From NCBI RefSeq assembly GCF_027943255.1, contig NC_072892.1, positions 32,325,792-32,389,791 of the forward strand: a DNA stretch of 64,000 nt, written 5' to 3'. Source of the stretch: Anastrepha obliqua. Taxonomy: Eukaryota > Arthropoda > Insecta > Diptera > Tephritidae. Positions 44,561 through 56,649 of this stretch are shown here, one piece after another. How positions within the stretch are numbered: position 1 is the stretch's first letter; every line of letters starts with the position of its first letter. A model generated the notes under the pieces. It was not told the origin of the DNA. It was given only the letters and a program-made list of their open reading frames with translations, and made no database searches. The translations under genes and the position numbers were made by a program.

Positions 44561-45140
44561 TAAAATGTTGGATGATTCACAGATTTTTCGTGGCAGTAGG
44601 TACTTCTAATCGCACCCTCATCGTACGTTTTAAATTTTTCAAAATCGGAGATTAAATACAGATTTTATGAATATAGTATTTCAACGCTAGTGTCACCTAG
44701 CGCTAAACATGCGGGACAAACATCTGGGTAAACACGCTTCACCAGAGGGGGGAATAAAACTCATAAAACAGCACAAATACTAAAATTTACTGAGGAAGTA
44801 GGCTCAGATAATCCATGAAGAGGGCACAATAGATCTTTCGGGTCGCAGTGCTAATTCTCCTCGTACTTTTGGTTGCAACTTTAAAGTTGAAATGGTTTTA
44901 GAGATAATGCAAGCCAAAAAGAAAAGCCTTTGGAGTACACGTTTTTGTTTTTGTTTTTGGTTTACTGTTTTGTTATAAAAGTATATTTTTAAACCAGAAG
45001 GCACAATGAATCAGAATATCCAGTTTTCAGCTTAAAAGTATTTTTCTTTCATAAGATCTGATAAAAAATATTTGACAAAATTGTCAAAGTCTAGCACAAG
45101 GCGTATAGTTTTGAAATTGCCACCTATTTTTTAACATTGT
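44561..45140. other. Unassigned sequence
   Basis: No recognised feature apart from isolated echoes of the 106-bp repeat motif. Confidence 0.4.
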
Positions 45141-45143
45141 GTT

Positions 45144-45480
45144 GGGTTAGGTTAGGATGAAGCGGTTCTCCACTGTGGGATACACACAGGCTCATAGCCC
45201 ATTGTGATGCCGCGTGGGGAGCTTGTCTTTATCTTTCCTAAAACCAGTGTGTACTTTTCGAAAATTTTAGAAAATCCCTGGTTTCTACAGAACTAAGATC
45301 TTCCAATTCATTAAAGAATGGTCTACCTAAAATGGTAAATCCACGTCTGAGAGCAGAATAATGGCGTAGAAGGGTCGGGATTGTCTCTTCCTCATCAAGA
45401 CAACTTCTCCAGAAGTTATGTGTTTGCACACCCATCCTCTGGCCGTGTCTACCGATTAGGCAGTGTGTTAACGACTCAAT
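45144..45480 (-). mobile_element. 3' end of LINE related to 37003-38700
   Basis: Nearly the same sequence as 37015-37290, including GGCTCATAGCCCATTGTGAT and GCCGCGTGGGGAGCTT, and the same GGTTAGGTTAGG tail at the junction. Only the 3' UTR and last codons (RGFTILGRPFFNELEDLSS) remain. Confidence 0.85.
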
Positions 45481-45570
45481 AAACTTGAAAAAGATACAGG
45501 GGTGTTATTGAGAAAGGCAGCAAGGCTAATCGATAGAAGGTGTTCGACACACTCAGCTTTTAAGTTACTA

Positions 45571-46511
45571 AAGCGTTTTTTAATAGGTGCGCTTCAACTT
45601 TTTTCCGATGGGGAGGGCGAACGACGCAATATTTTTTACTTTTCGCTTGTCATTTGTAAACTTCATTAGTATACATTTCATCATGGAACGCTACACACTT
45701 GAGCAACGATTGCAAATCGTGCAAATTTTTTATGAAAATAATCGTTCTGTTGCTGCTACTTTAAGAGCTACTTTTTCCAAAAAATCATCTTCAGTGATGA
45801 AGCTCACTTTTGGCTCAATGGCTTTGTCAACAAGCAAAATATGCGTTACTGGGCAAAAAGCAATCCACACGTGATTCATGAGGCACCGTTGTATCCCGAA
45901 AAAATCACTGTTTGGTGCGGTTTACATGCCGGCGGCGTAATTGGCCCATATTTTTTCGTTGACGAGAACGATCGCCACGTTACTGTGAATGGAAATCGAT
46001 ACCGCGACATGATAAACGATTATTTTTGGCCGCAATTGAATGGTATGGACTTAGACGACATGTGGTTTCAACAGGACGGGGCCATAAGCCACACAGCACA
46101 CGCTACAATTGATTTGTTGAAGAGTAAGTTCGATGAGCGCATTATTTTCAGAAATGGACCGGTCGAATGGCCGCCGCGCTCGTGTGATTTGACGCCTCTA
46201 GACTATTTTCTTTGGAGTTATGTGAAGTCATTGGTCTACAGTAAAAAGCCGGCAACGATTTGTGAGCTCAGAGCCAATATTGAACGCGAAATTGCTGGAA
46301 TTCCGGCCGATTTATGCAAAAGAGTGGTCGAAAATTGGGTTCAACGATTGGACTTCGTAAAACGTGCACGCGGTGGTCATGCAAAAGAAAACGAATTTCA
46401 TACTTAAATGTATATGTTCAAACTCGATAATAAAAAAAAATTAGTTAAAAAAGTCAAACCGTTTGTGTTTTATTCAAAAAAAATGTGAAGCGCTCTTACT
46501 GAAAAACGCTT
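45571..46511 (+). mobile_element. DD41D element, 941 bp, with TA duplication
   Basis: Inverted ends AAGCGTTTTTTAATAGGTGC and, reversed, AAGCGTTTTTCAGTAAGAGC, both beside TA (45569-45570, 46512-46513). It is the best-preserved DD41D copy for the catalytic region, but the DNA-binding domain is mostly deleted. Confidence 0.9.
45684..46407 (+). pseudogene. DD41D transposase with all three Asp but an out-of-frame internal deletion
   Basis: MERYTLEQRLQIVQIFYENN and RSVAATLRA (start 45684) run into a breakpoint near 45770 that shifts frame. After it the frame is open to 46407: FQKIIFSDEAHFWLNGF (first Asp), ENDRHVTVNGNRYRDMINDY, MWFQQDGAISHTAHATIDLL (second), WPPRSCDLTPLDYFLW (third), VENWVQRLDFVKRARGG. 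The last two Asp are 41 residues apart. About 110 N-terminal residues are missing. Confidence 0.88.
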
Positions 46512-46514
46512 TAC

Positions 46515-49060
46515 TAATAATAAGTTGTACTTTATTGAAAAGATCTAATTATTTTCTTATTATTTTTTTTCTTATTATTTCGGATAAATATTTAAGACCC
46601 GAAATCTACACTGTGTATTTTGATATTTGTACAATTTGAGCTGCAGAAACCTAGCTAAGCATTCATAGGAGTCCGATACTGAATATTCCATAGGCTTGAA
46701 TAAATGGACTTGGCCTCAGAAGCGCGTAAAACGATACAATACGAGAAATCAAACGACAAGGCTAAATTCCTACAAATTCTGTCGCAAATTGGTTAGTTTG
46801 GTAAAACTAATCTGGATACAGTGAAATGGGAAGCCAGCTTTTCACCAGATTTCTCGTTTAGGCGTTCTCGAAGTTTATGAACTATGAACTATGACTTATG
46901 TATACTTCTAGTGAGTTGATTTTTCTAACTCTTCTAAATCGTCTCTTCCGAGCTTTTAAACATTACTCAGGTCGGTAAAACTTATCTGATTAGAAGCTTT
47001 CTCCTTACCAGTTTTCTTTCGAGGCATACCCAAGGGTTTATGAACTATGACTAATACTCTTCCTCTTATACTCTTCTAAACCATCTCTTCTCAGCTGCTA
47101 AAAATTTTCACTATAAAACACAAAGAAGGGGAAAAATAAAAAATTAAACGAACTTTACTTATTCCATTTGGGGTTAATCAAATCTGCTCAATAGCTTATA
47201 CCGTTCCTTAGTAAAGCAACTTTGGTACTTGATGACCAAGTAAATCCTTCGAAATTTACGATATCCAACGGCTTAAAATCTGACAGGAACATATGGGCCA
47301 TTTATAAAAAAAAGCGCGAAAGCGAAATAAGAAAAATTAGAATGTGCGTTTGAGCTTAGAAGAAGATGGCCTGAAGTGGGCAATTGCTGAAATACACATC
47401 CAGATACTTAGTATAGCCATTTGAAGAAAAATTCGATATTGCGTTACACACAAACATAAATATATGCATACATGCAGCCGCATGTGTTGTTTGTTGATTG
47501 AATGAGGTGCAAATTGGCATTACACCAACACACTCTGACCGCAATGCGATTAATCAAGAATTTAACTATGCGAACGGAGTTGAGGGCAACGAGGTTTGCA
47601 CGCTTTACAGGGCATTAAACTACTTGCACTCGCGGCTACAAGTGCCGTGGACTCCAAAGGAGTGGATACAATGCAATCGGCGGTGAATGACCCGCCCAGC
47701 TGGGATCGAATGCCAATTCATTTGACTGCAACTAGTTGAGGCCAAAAGTTCATATTGCTACCAAATAGCAAATAAGTTTGTATAAAAAGAGATAGAGAAA
47801 AAAAAATAACTACACTACTTGTGTATGTGTGGGTAATATGTGGCTTAGTCGCCTACTCTTTTCATTGTTGTGCCGTTCTACCACTCACTTAAACACTTCA
47901 TATTTTTTTAGCCTGGTCTACTGGACGCAGGATGCGCTGCTGGATTATGTAATACGATAGCGGTGTATCTTGCGGCATTGTAGGCAGTCGCAATAAAACA
48001 GAGAAACAAACCAAAACCGTAATAGAAACAATCATAACCAACAACGATAAACAACAGCAACAGAAAAAGCAACACGGGCAAATGACTTCACATTGAACCC
48101 TTCATATTCCTGTGACTCCCTAACTTCTTGCCTCGCCCAGAGCCAATCAAAACTACAAAGCAGTAGCACACAAGCATACAAACAAACAACCAGATAGTTA
48201 GACAGACCAACAGACAGACACACTCGCAGACAAACAACAAACCGACAGGCGCACTCGAAAAGGTAATCAGGTAAGAATGACCAGAATGCAATGGCAATGC
48301 CAGCAAAAATGCGGAAAAGATTTATGTGTGACATCTTAACACCGCATGAGGTCCCCCAACGGTCCATTGGCCGGCGTATAGTAGTGCGTACTCGTGCTCT
48401 TACTCAACACTGGACAAACGGTTTCGCGGTACGAGTGTAGCGACCAACAGCTCATCGACTCAGCCACCCGGCGCAGCTCAGCGGTTCAACGCGTTGGTGC
48501 ATTTAAATCGGTTATTCCACACGCGCCGCAGCCACCGAGTTCAAGTTGGAACGATCCGGTTGATGTGGTTGTACCTGAGCGACTGCCGTCCTGCCTACAT
48601 ATACAGATGTGTGTGTATGCATGTATGTCTGCAGCAGGTAAGAATGCGGGACGAACGGGAAATTATCCCTACCACAAGGCGAGAGTATTTTGCGTTGGGG
48701 CAGGGTGTGATGTGTTGTGGTTGCGTTATTTAACACAATTTTCATTGAATTCATTGAATAAAGAATCCAAACAATAATCCAACTGATTGCACACAAAAGT
48801 ACACGGAGCATACAAAGAGAAGAGGTTTTTGTTATAAAAGTTCAAAAAAAGCAAAAGAAAAAAAATTCAATGTCATAATTAGGTGCGATGTTGTAAAGTG
48901 TAATTTTGTTCATTATTGTCTACGCTGATAACACCTTTCTGGGATTATAAAAACCGTTTTCTCACAGGACCTCAAACACTTGTACCTTTAGCCATACATT
49001 TTCTGTAAATATTGTATATTTTTTTCTTAAAGCAGGAATTAAGAATATTTGTGTTATACT
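46515..49060. other. Unassigned region with a tandem duplication and a possible noncoding exon
   Basis: 46798-46970 and 46976-47103 are imperfect tandem units (both have GTAAAACT.ATCTG, TTTATGAACTATGA, CTTCTAAA). GC-richer sequence at 48390-48640 ends in a strong splice donor, CAG|GTAAGA at 48637/48638. No recognised protein. Confidence 0.4.
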
Positions 49061-49064
49061 CCGT

Positions 49065-49860
49065 TTACATACATCATCATTACTACAGTCTTGTGCAGAC
49101 CATTGCTTCCACAACTACGATTCTCCACTCCGAACGATCCTCTAGTATGCCTTTCCAGTTTCTGATCCTTATTTTCCGCTGGGTCCTCGGATCGTACGTG
49201 TGTCTAAAATACTAGAAGCGTGTCTTCCATCTATCTCAACATAATCGATCTGGTTTCGCGTTTTTCGATTAGGGCACAGCCACGTAGTTTGGTGTATCTT
49301 CTTATGCTGGAATCTGTCCATTACCGGATGTTCTGTTGTGTATATTGAATTTTCCAACTGTGGGATACAAAATTCCCTCCTTGTCCATTCTGACGTTGCA
49401 GTCAGCAAGCACATTTTTATGTCGCGGCGGTGGCAACGCTCATAGGAACGTTCCAGGCGCTCATAGAAAGAATCTTTGGTCGTATCGTTCTTCTCTTCCG
49501 TCAGAGCGTGGGCGTAAATGAGCGAGATGCTGAAAAACCTCGCTTTGATGCGGAGACGCTCGTCAGCTCGGAGTGAACGACAGTATTTGGCGACGAAGTC
49601 TCTCTCCCACAACGAATCCAACACCGAATTTGTGCCATATAAAGGCAGCTGTAGTCGACGTTGCAAGGTCCTGCCTTGCCCCGTCCATCGCGACTCTTGA
49701 ATGGCAATGATGTCAGCGTTTGTTCTCAGAACATCAACCAGCCGGACAGAGGCACCTTGTCGGACAGAGGTTGGCGGGGGATTTTGACGCGGCGGATTCC
49801 AAACCCAACGCACAACCAGCTATCAGCTATCCTAGGATGCTTTGCCTTCTCACATTAGCT
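49065..49860 (-). pseudogene. LINE with endonuclease fused to C-terminal tail (internal deletion)
   Basis: Minus strand: LVDVLRTNADIIAIQESRWT (EEP Glu), LQRRLQLPLYGTNSVLDSLW, RIKARFFSISLIYAHA, then a degraded GDFN region, RNQIDYVEIDGRHASSILDT. Almost immediately afterwards comes DPRTQRKIRIRNWKGILEDR and SEWRIVVVEAMVCTRL, a C-terminal tail. The entire RT is absent, so about 2 kb of LINE was removed. Confidence 0.75.
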
Positions 49861-50010
49861 CACTTTCGAACGGATGTTCGGAAGCTACCCAGAGAATATT
49901 TGGTCTAAGCTCGGAAGTAGTGAGCTGCTTGGATCATATGCAGATGAATCGTCGTGGCCACTCCCAAATGCATGGTGATCAGTAGCTTTCGCCACTTGCG
50001 TGGACTTCTA

Positions 50011-50962
50011 AAGGGTGGTTAAGTTTCAAGCCGCTGTTGATTTTGAATAAAATACAATTTTTTTAGGAAATTATTGTCATTTCTCTTTATTATGATAATA
50101 TTGATATGGTATGATATGGTTGGCCAAATGGTCAAATTTTTTGCGCAAAAGAGCCATTGTTTCGTTAGCTGTATGACAAGTGGCACCGTCTTGTTGAAAC
50201 CACATATCGTCCACTTCCATATCTTCCAATTCGGGCCATAAAAAGTTCGTTATCATCTCACGATAGCGAACCCTATTCACAGTAACTGCCCGACCGGCCT
50301 CATTTTGGAAAAAATACGGCCCAATGATGCTGCCGGCCCATAAACCGCACCAAACAGTCACTCTTTGTGGGTGCATTGGTTTTTCGGCAATCACTCTTGG
50401 ATTATCATTCGCCCAAATGCGGCAATTCTGCTTATTGACGAATCCACTGAGGTGAAAATGTGCCTCATCACTGAAGAAGATTTTCTTCGAAAACTGGTCA
50501 TTCACTGTTGCCAATTCCTGCCACCATTCTGACCATTGACGACGCTTGAAATGGTCAAGAGGCTTTAGTTCTTGAGTCAATTGCACCCTGTAATGTTCAT
50601 AACACTATCGCGAACAGCAGCAATATTTTCTGCAGTACGAGTTGTACGAGCATGTCCTGGTGTTTTCACATCTCCTACAGACCCGGTTTGCTCAAACTTT
50701 TGCACAATTTTTCCGATTGTACGCACATTTCGACGATTAAAATTACCGAAAAAATCACGAAGTGCGCGATATGCATTTTGATTTGAACGCCCGTTTTCAT
50801 AATAAGCCTGAATAACTTTAACGCGTTGCTCGATTGTGTATTTTTCCATGGTTCAAATTGAATTAGTCTGAAATTGAAAAATGTTAAATGAAACGCAGAA
50901 AAAAACTTGACGTTTAGGTGTGGTTCACATTTAACATTGGCTCTTGAAATTTAACCATTCTT
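50011..50962 (-). mobile_element. DD41D element, 952 bp, lacking C-terminal coding
   Basis: Ends AAGGGTGGTTAAGTTTCAAG and, reversed, AAGAATGGTTAAATTTCAAG, flanked by TA (50009-50010, 50963-50964). The coding content complements that of 45571: the N-terminal domain is present and the C-terminus lost. Confidence 0.88.
50077..50849 (-). pseudogene. DD41D transposase, N-terminal and first two Asp only
   Basis: Starts MEKYTIEQRVKVIQAYYENG with helix-turn-helix FNRRNVRTIGKIVQKFEQTG. A frame break at about 50580 removes some 20 residues. Then QLTQELKPLDHFKRRQ, KKIFFSDEAHFHLSGFVNKQ (first Asp), VTVWCGLWAGSIIGPYFFQN, MWFQQDGATCHTANETMALL (second). After RKKFD it runs into terminal noncoding sequence, so the third Asp is missing. 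Confidence 0.88.
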
Positions 50963-51189
50963 TACATATGGAATCATCCTCCACAATGTCGCACTTTTTC
51001 AACGTTTTCCGCTATCATGAACAGGCCGTAGAAAATTTGAGCGGAAGTCCCTCGGCAATTGGATCCATTTTTAATGAAGCCACTCTACGAATTCAAAATT
51101 ATCCTTGTATTGGGAGTTTTTTAAGAGCTCGAAAATTTAAAATGATAATACACAACAAAATATTGTAAACATTTTTATTATAATCTGGT

Positions 51190-51660
51190 AGATAATTTGA
51201 TTGCATTTATTTTTTATTACGATATCCGGCATATGTCCGCCGCGGTTACGAGTTCCATGGTCCATTCGACTAGCCAAATTTTTGACTACTTTTTCCAATA
51301 AATCTGGCCGTCAATGGTGGCTTGAATATTGCAATAAATCGATTGTTAAGCGCGCTTTACGGCCATTAGTGCCGTTTTGTTGGAACCATCGATATTTAGC
51401 TGATTAATTTTTTGGAAACAAAAATGCAGTCAGCATGGCTCGATAGTGCTCGCCATTCACTATAACGGCAGGCAGCTCTTTTCTCATTTCGAAAGAAATA
51501 ATGACCAGTGCTTTACGAACTTCACGAATAAATTTATTTTTTTCACAGTAAATTTTCTCAATTTGGAAGCGTTGTTCTGGCCTTAAAAAATTCTTGATGA
51601 CTTGCCAAACATTACTGAACAGATATAAACATAGTTTGCCATTCTCAGTTGTCAAAACGT
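51190..51660 (-). pseudogene. Decayed DD41D transposase relic
   Basis: RPEQRFQIEKIYCEKNKFIR (N-terminal type) joined to LPAVIVNGEHYRAMLTAFLF, then broken frames with WNHRYLAD on the other strand. Stops are frequent and the ends not found. Confidence 0.65.
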
Positions 51661-51664
51661 AGTT

Positions 51665-53430
51665 ATCGATATCGATAGTTCTCGATGCAGCTAAGAATAA
51701 CCCGATATTTGAAAAGAAATAAAATCGATGTAGTAAATTTTCTATTGATTATTTATCATTTTTTCGCAAAATTCAAATTATAATAATTTATGGTTCCTAG
51801 CTTTATTTATAAATTAAAACTCATTTAAGTTAAAATTAAATTTAACCAAAGAAATTTCCAAGAATGCATAAAACTGCCAAGCCAATTGAATTTTCAAATA
51901 ATAAAGTGCCAGTTTAAGATGGCTTAAAAATCGCGTAAATTTTTCAGTTTTTTTTTTGTTTCGCTGGCGGTCTTGTGCCGCTTACCATATGAACGCTCGA
52001 CATTTTTGACTTGGAAGAACACTCCCAGCACCGTCTATAGTGGCAAATTTTACAATCTAGAAAAACTTCGCAGTGTATGGCCACATACGATGGGTGGTAT
52101 GTGGCAGCTGCAATGAAAATCCTGAAGCTGGATGTGCCAATGATGCCGTTGGAGCTTTTTAGGTACAAAAGTTAGGGACAGAGGACAGGGACGGTGTATG
52201 ACGCATACAAATGCAATTGTAAATGTATGTTTGAGTGTATGTCTGTATGAAGAACACTCGAATGGGTGCGTGCCACATCCCCATCCACAGTTGTACAAAC
52301 AAACAATGTTGCACGCCATAAAACTCAAACTCGTCAGATTTTCAACAGTCATCCGCTGCTTGTTCGCCTTTACGTTCTTTCATTGTCATTTCAATTTGGT
52401 GTAATTACATTTTGATTGAAAAATCTGAAATTAATAAAAACTGAAGCAACTGTTGGGAGTGTAAATACAAAATGTGTAAATGTGTAGATGTGCATACAAA
52501 TAAAAAATATAGGTGTGTGTGTGTGTGTGTGTGTAAACATATGTAAGGGTACTTTCAAATTTTACACTTGCATTACAAGGCGGCCAACACATGTTGCAAC
52601 ACTTTCGGACCTCGATATTAATGTCGGCCAAAGGGAAAAATGATTGTACGCACATATGTACATACATACATTAATATCTGGTTTCCTACATACTTACATG
52701 TATTTGTTCATATGCTTTCTTTGTGCTGCACTACAGGTGGTCCCTTCTCCCAAGCACATAATCCAATTGCACGCCATTTCACCAGCCAAGTGCCAGTTCT
52801 TGATATCCCCTCTATGCCGCTTTCATATTCCCCGCTTTTCATGCATTCAACAACAACCAGTAGAATCGAACGCGACAACCGAATTCTTATGTCACAAGGC
52901 ATCGAATCAACGCATAACCACACTTGACATAATATTTCTCCGTAATGTAATGAAGGGCAATAACAAAACAATGCGCTACGTTACAACTCAAATATATGTA
53001 CGTACATAATAACAGTATAATAAATTGGTAAAATAAATATTTTGTTTGACTTTGACATTGAATTTTGTCAGCATTCACTCTACGTTCCAAAAGTTGGTCT
53101 TCTTTGCCTGCATCAGCCTTCTTACTTTTCCACCATTCTTATCGCTGGCCTTTCGTACCAAATTAGAGACGTTTTTGGTCGTTCCGGGCGATTATGTGGC
53201 ATGTTGATTTCATCAGAATTGAGCCAGAATCGTTGATGACATTTTTGAGCGAGTGTATTAGTGCGATCAGTTATGTTTAAGTGCGTCTGTGTATGAGTTA
53301 GGGATGCCCTATTTGTATGGTATTTATTTTTTTTTATTTATGCTAGTAAAAATGCGCTCAATACAGTTTATTCGCGAGATGTATGAATATCGTCTGTTCA
53401 AAAAGTATCAGAATCTTCTCATTTAAACAA
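51665..53430. other. Unassigned region
   Basis: (GT)n at 52513-52532 and TACA/TATG runs at 52640-52680. No recognised gene. Confidence 0.5.
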
Positions 53431-53435
53431 ACCCG

Positions 53436-54480
53436 GCTTTAGGTTAGGTTAGGTAGCGCTGGCTGATCTGTAAAAAGATCTCACTCTGAGCTCTAGAGCC
53501 CATTGTATTGCCTCTACTATGCATTTGGAGTCGAAGATATTATTTTATGTGATTCTTAGTGCACGTCTTCGCGAGTTTTAATAAGCGGTTCAGTCTTTTA
53601 TCAGCAATATGCTTCAAGGATGAAAAATATGTTGATCCTAGCCACTTTCGGGGACTCCTACAAAGATCAGAGCAGTGCCAAAGTACCCTAGAATTCGCTT
53701 CGTTGTATGTGTACACGCATCGCTCTGGACTCATCCCATTTTGGCTGCGTGATGTGCGGTGAGACAGTGTCCCATCAGTACCCCAACTAATATTTTGCAG
53801 TTTTATAAAATATAGTTTTTAGTTTTCGTATTCCAAGTCCTTAGCATGATTTTGGCAGTTTTGTACGTAGTTGTGTGTCCCCATATCGACTGCATTTCCC
53901 GAGCTAGTTACTCATTTAGTCCCGTTTTCAGAAAGGAGAGTGTTGGATATATGTCTGACGTGCTCAATCTCGGCAAGCTAATACCGGCCTTAAGAGCTCG
54001 TCGGCTCTCTCATTTCCTTCTATTCCTTTGTGTCCTGGTATCTATTTAGTAAATAGTCACCTGCTCATCTCCGCAGAATTCACACATTTTGCTTCTGCAT
54101 TATTGAATACAATCCGAGTTAATCTAAGGAGTCATAATTGCTTTAATAGTCGCTCGGCTACCGATGAAAATGTTTGTCCAAGTATTAAGAGGGGTTAATT
54201 CCACAGCCAATTCTGGTGCTTTTGTTGCGGCATAGATTTCGGCTTGAAATGTACTACAGCAATTAGGGAGTCTGAAAGACTTTTAGAGCTCAAATTGCTG
54301 ACAAAAGGCTGTCGCTCTTACTCCTTTCGCCATTTTGGACCCATCTGAAAAAAATTGTATGAATGGCCTAGACCTTTCTGCTATACATTTTGCCCTATAA
54401 TGACGCAAGCCTTTTTGCCAAATTTATCTTATGGAATTACGTAGTCTGGCCTTGCTTTAGAATCCAAAATGCTGCTGTGA
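53436..54480 (-). pseudogene. RNase H LINE relic with (CCTAA)n tail
   Basis: Minus strand: SDGSKMAKGVRATAF (first RNase H motif), LPNCCSTFQAEIYAATKAPE, MCEFCGDEQVTIY, and the 3' terminal frame RVLWHCSDLCRSPRKW (53734-53540). It ends in ACCTAACCTAACCTAAA at 53440. The 3' UTR differs from the family at 37003, but the tail is the same. Confidence 0.7.
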
Positions 54481-54589
54481 CCAAAAAGCCTCTGTGAGAA
54501 TTGGGCTGACTCCTTCAGTCTTAGAGCAGATCTTTTGGCTAAGTTTCTTACTACTAATTTGGATGTCAGTTGAGAATTCTTTCTCTTGC

Positions 54590-55165
54590 CGCTGTTGGAG
54601 TTGTGCTCATATTTTTGGATAAGATGTTAGCCTGCTTCTTGGATACTTGAATTACTCCCAATTCTCTACAGCGCATCCATGTGTTTCGTAGACGTCCCCG
54701 TCTGCGTTGGCTTTGTGGGTTCCAGTCTAACACAGTTCTGGCTATCTCGTTGTTTGGTCGGCTTAAAATATGGCCTAGCCACGTTCATTTTCCACTCCGA
54801 ATTTCTATTTCGACTGGGCTGGTGTTTGTGCGTAAAAAAAGCTCTTCATTTGAAATACGGTTCGGCCAGAAGATTCGTAATATTTGTCGTAAGAAGCGGT
54901 TGAGTTGGAGTTTACTACTTGTTGCCTACGTCAAGCACCAAATTGTGCACTGCCTTTAGGGAGCAGTTGAAGATTTTTATTTTTTGTGCTCTGTGAGCTG
55001 TTGCTGTATCTCCAAGCCTGACATCTACTTCGTATCCCTCCCCCTTTAGTAATTTTGCTGCCAAGGCAACAAAAGCTGTCAACGTCTTCAACGATCTGAC
55101 CATATATTGAGGGCAGGCTTTATTTGATGTGCAGATACGCATAAGCTTAGTTTTTCGTATGCATA
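54590..55165 (-). pseudogene. LINE C-terminal relic
   Basis: Minus strand: ILSRPNNEIARTVLDWNPQS and QRRRGRLRNTWMRCREL, the RPNN...LDWNPQ..RRRGRPR.TW pattern seen in several LINE C-termini; upstream LAAKLLKGEGYEVDVRLGDT. Broken by shifts. Confidence 0.65.
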
Positions 55166-55189
55166 AGCTTAGTTCATCGTGAAGCACCC

Positions 55190-55605
55190 TGTTGGAACAA
55201 GTTAGTGATGTGAAGAATAAAACCCGTACACGTCGCTCAAGACCAGCCGAAAATATTACTGTTGTAGCCGAAAGTGTTGAAGAAAACCCAGGTTTGTCTA
55301 CTCCCCGTTGTTTTTTGGAATTAGGCACTCCACAAACGTCATTACACCGTATTTTGCATAAAGATTTGGGTCTTAAGGCTTATAAAGTCCAGTTAACACA
55401 AGAACTCAAGCCGGCCGATCATCAACAATGTCGTGTCTTTGCTGATTGGGTCGTTGAAGTGCATAAAAATGATCTAGAATTCCATCGAAAAATCATCTTG
55501 AGTGATGAGGCCCATTTCCACCTCGGTGGTTTCGTCAACAAGCAATCGGATCTGGGGCTCAGAAAATCCAAAAGTTTTCTGTTGAAAAGCCCCTCTATCT
55601 GTCAG
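55190..55605 (+). pseudogene. DD41D transposase N-terminal/central relic
   Basis: RTRRSRPAENITVVAESVEE, GTPQTSLHRILHKDLGLKAY, KVQLTQELKPADHQQCRVFA and KIILSDEAHFHLGGFVNKQS (first Asp). It loses frame at IWGSENPK (55555) and ends near 55605. A following DSQAAIRVL (about 55710) looks like a scrap of LINE RNase H. Confidence 0.8.
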
Positions 55606-55609
55606 TCGA

Positions 55610-56640
55610 AATATTTTTTTATACCAGTAAAAAGGTTATTCAAATTCAGGCATACAAAATGTTTAGGGAATGTGGGAGCGAGGGAGATATTAACATTTTT
55701 TTTAGATAGTCAAGCCGCGATCAGGGTTCTGACGATGCCATGGTACAGATCGAACTGGCCAACTCCTTGCATTCAAAAGCCAGTTGTTAGACCTTTCATA
55801 AGAAGCTATGAAACTATTATTATGAAGGACTTTGATTTTAAAAGATTTGAGGGAAGCTTAAATTTGAAATGATAACTCTTTTCCAAAGTTGATTATAAGT
55901 ACTCGTAAGGACATCCCTAGCCTGATTGTGTCTTCATATGGTGTTGCATTAGTTTTGTTGTATTAAGTAAATGTCGAAATCTCGATGCACTCGATATATC
56001 AATTTCAATTTACCGTTGTATCAATTTACATAAGCGCCAGTTTATTGAGAAGGTGGCAAGTCGGGGGTATGGTAGTGGAATCAATGACTTGACAATAAAA
56101 TCTGAGTTGACTGCGAACATCATAACACAGCATTCTTGAAGCCTACGCTCGCATCATTTTCAGACGAGTTGACATTATTAAGTAAGAAAAAATACATTTA
56201 AACGAATCACTTCAGAGCCCATTTTATTTTCATAAATTAAATTTGTTATCGCTTTAATTACTTTTGTAAGCAGCTTTTACCAGCCAAATGAGAAGTTGAT
56301 TGAATCCGAATACTGTTTTTTCACAATGAAATAAATAAACACCTAATTGACTAGCTCTTTACGGATTGTCTGGTTTAATATTTTAATCGATCAGAAACAT
56401 AAGAAACATTTAGAATGATGCGATATGTGAAGCGCTGTGTTCTATTGAGAAAATATTATTTTGTAATAGAGATTGGCGGACATATCTCTGAATTTAGTCT
56501 AAGGGAGTCCCACAATTTGCGGTATGCGTCTTGATTATTTTCATACAAAGTGGAAAATCCTACTGTTTTATGATGGACTCAAAAAGGATATGGTTCGCTT
56601 TGAGAAGTTTTTTAAAGTTGACAATTTTTTTTTAACAACG
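55610..56640. other. Unassigned sequence
   Basis: Apart from the possible RNase H scrap near 55710, nothing recognised. Confidence 0.45.
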
Positions 56641-56649
56641 ACCTTCTCC

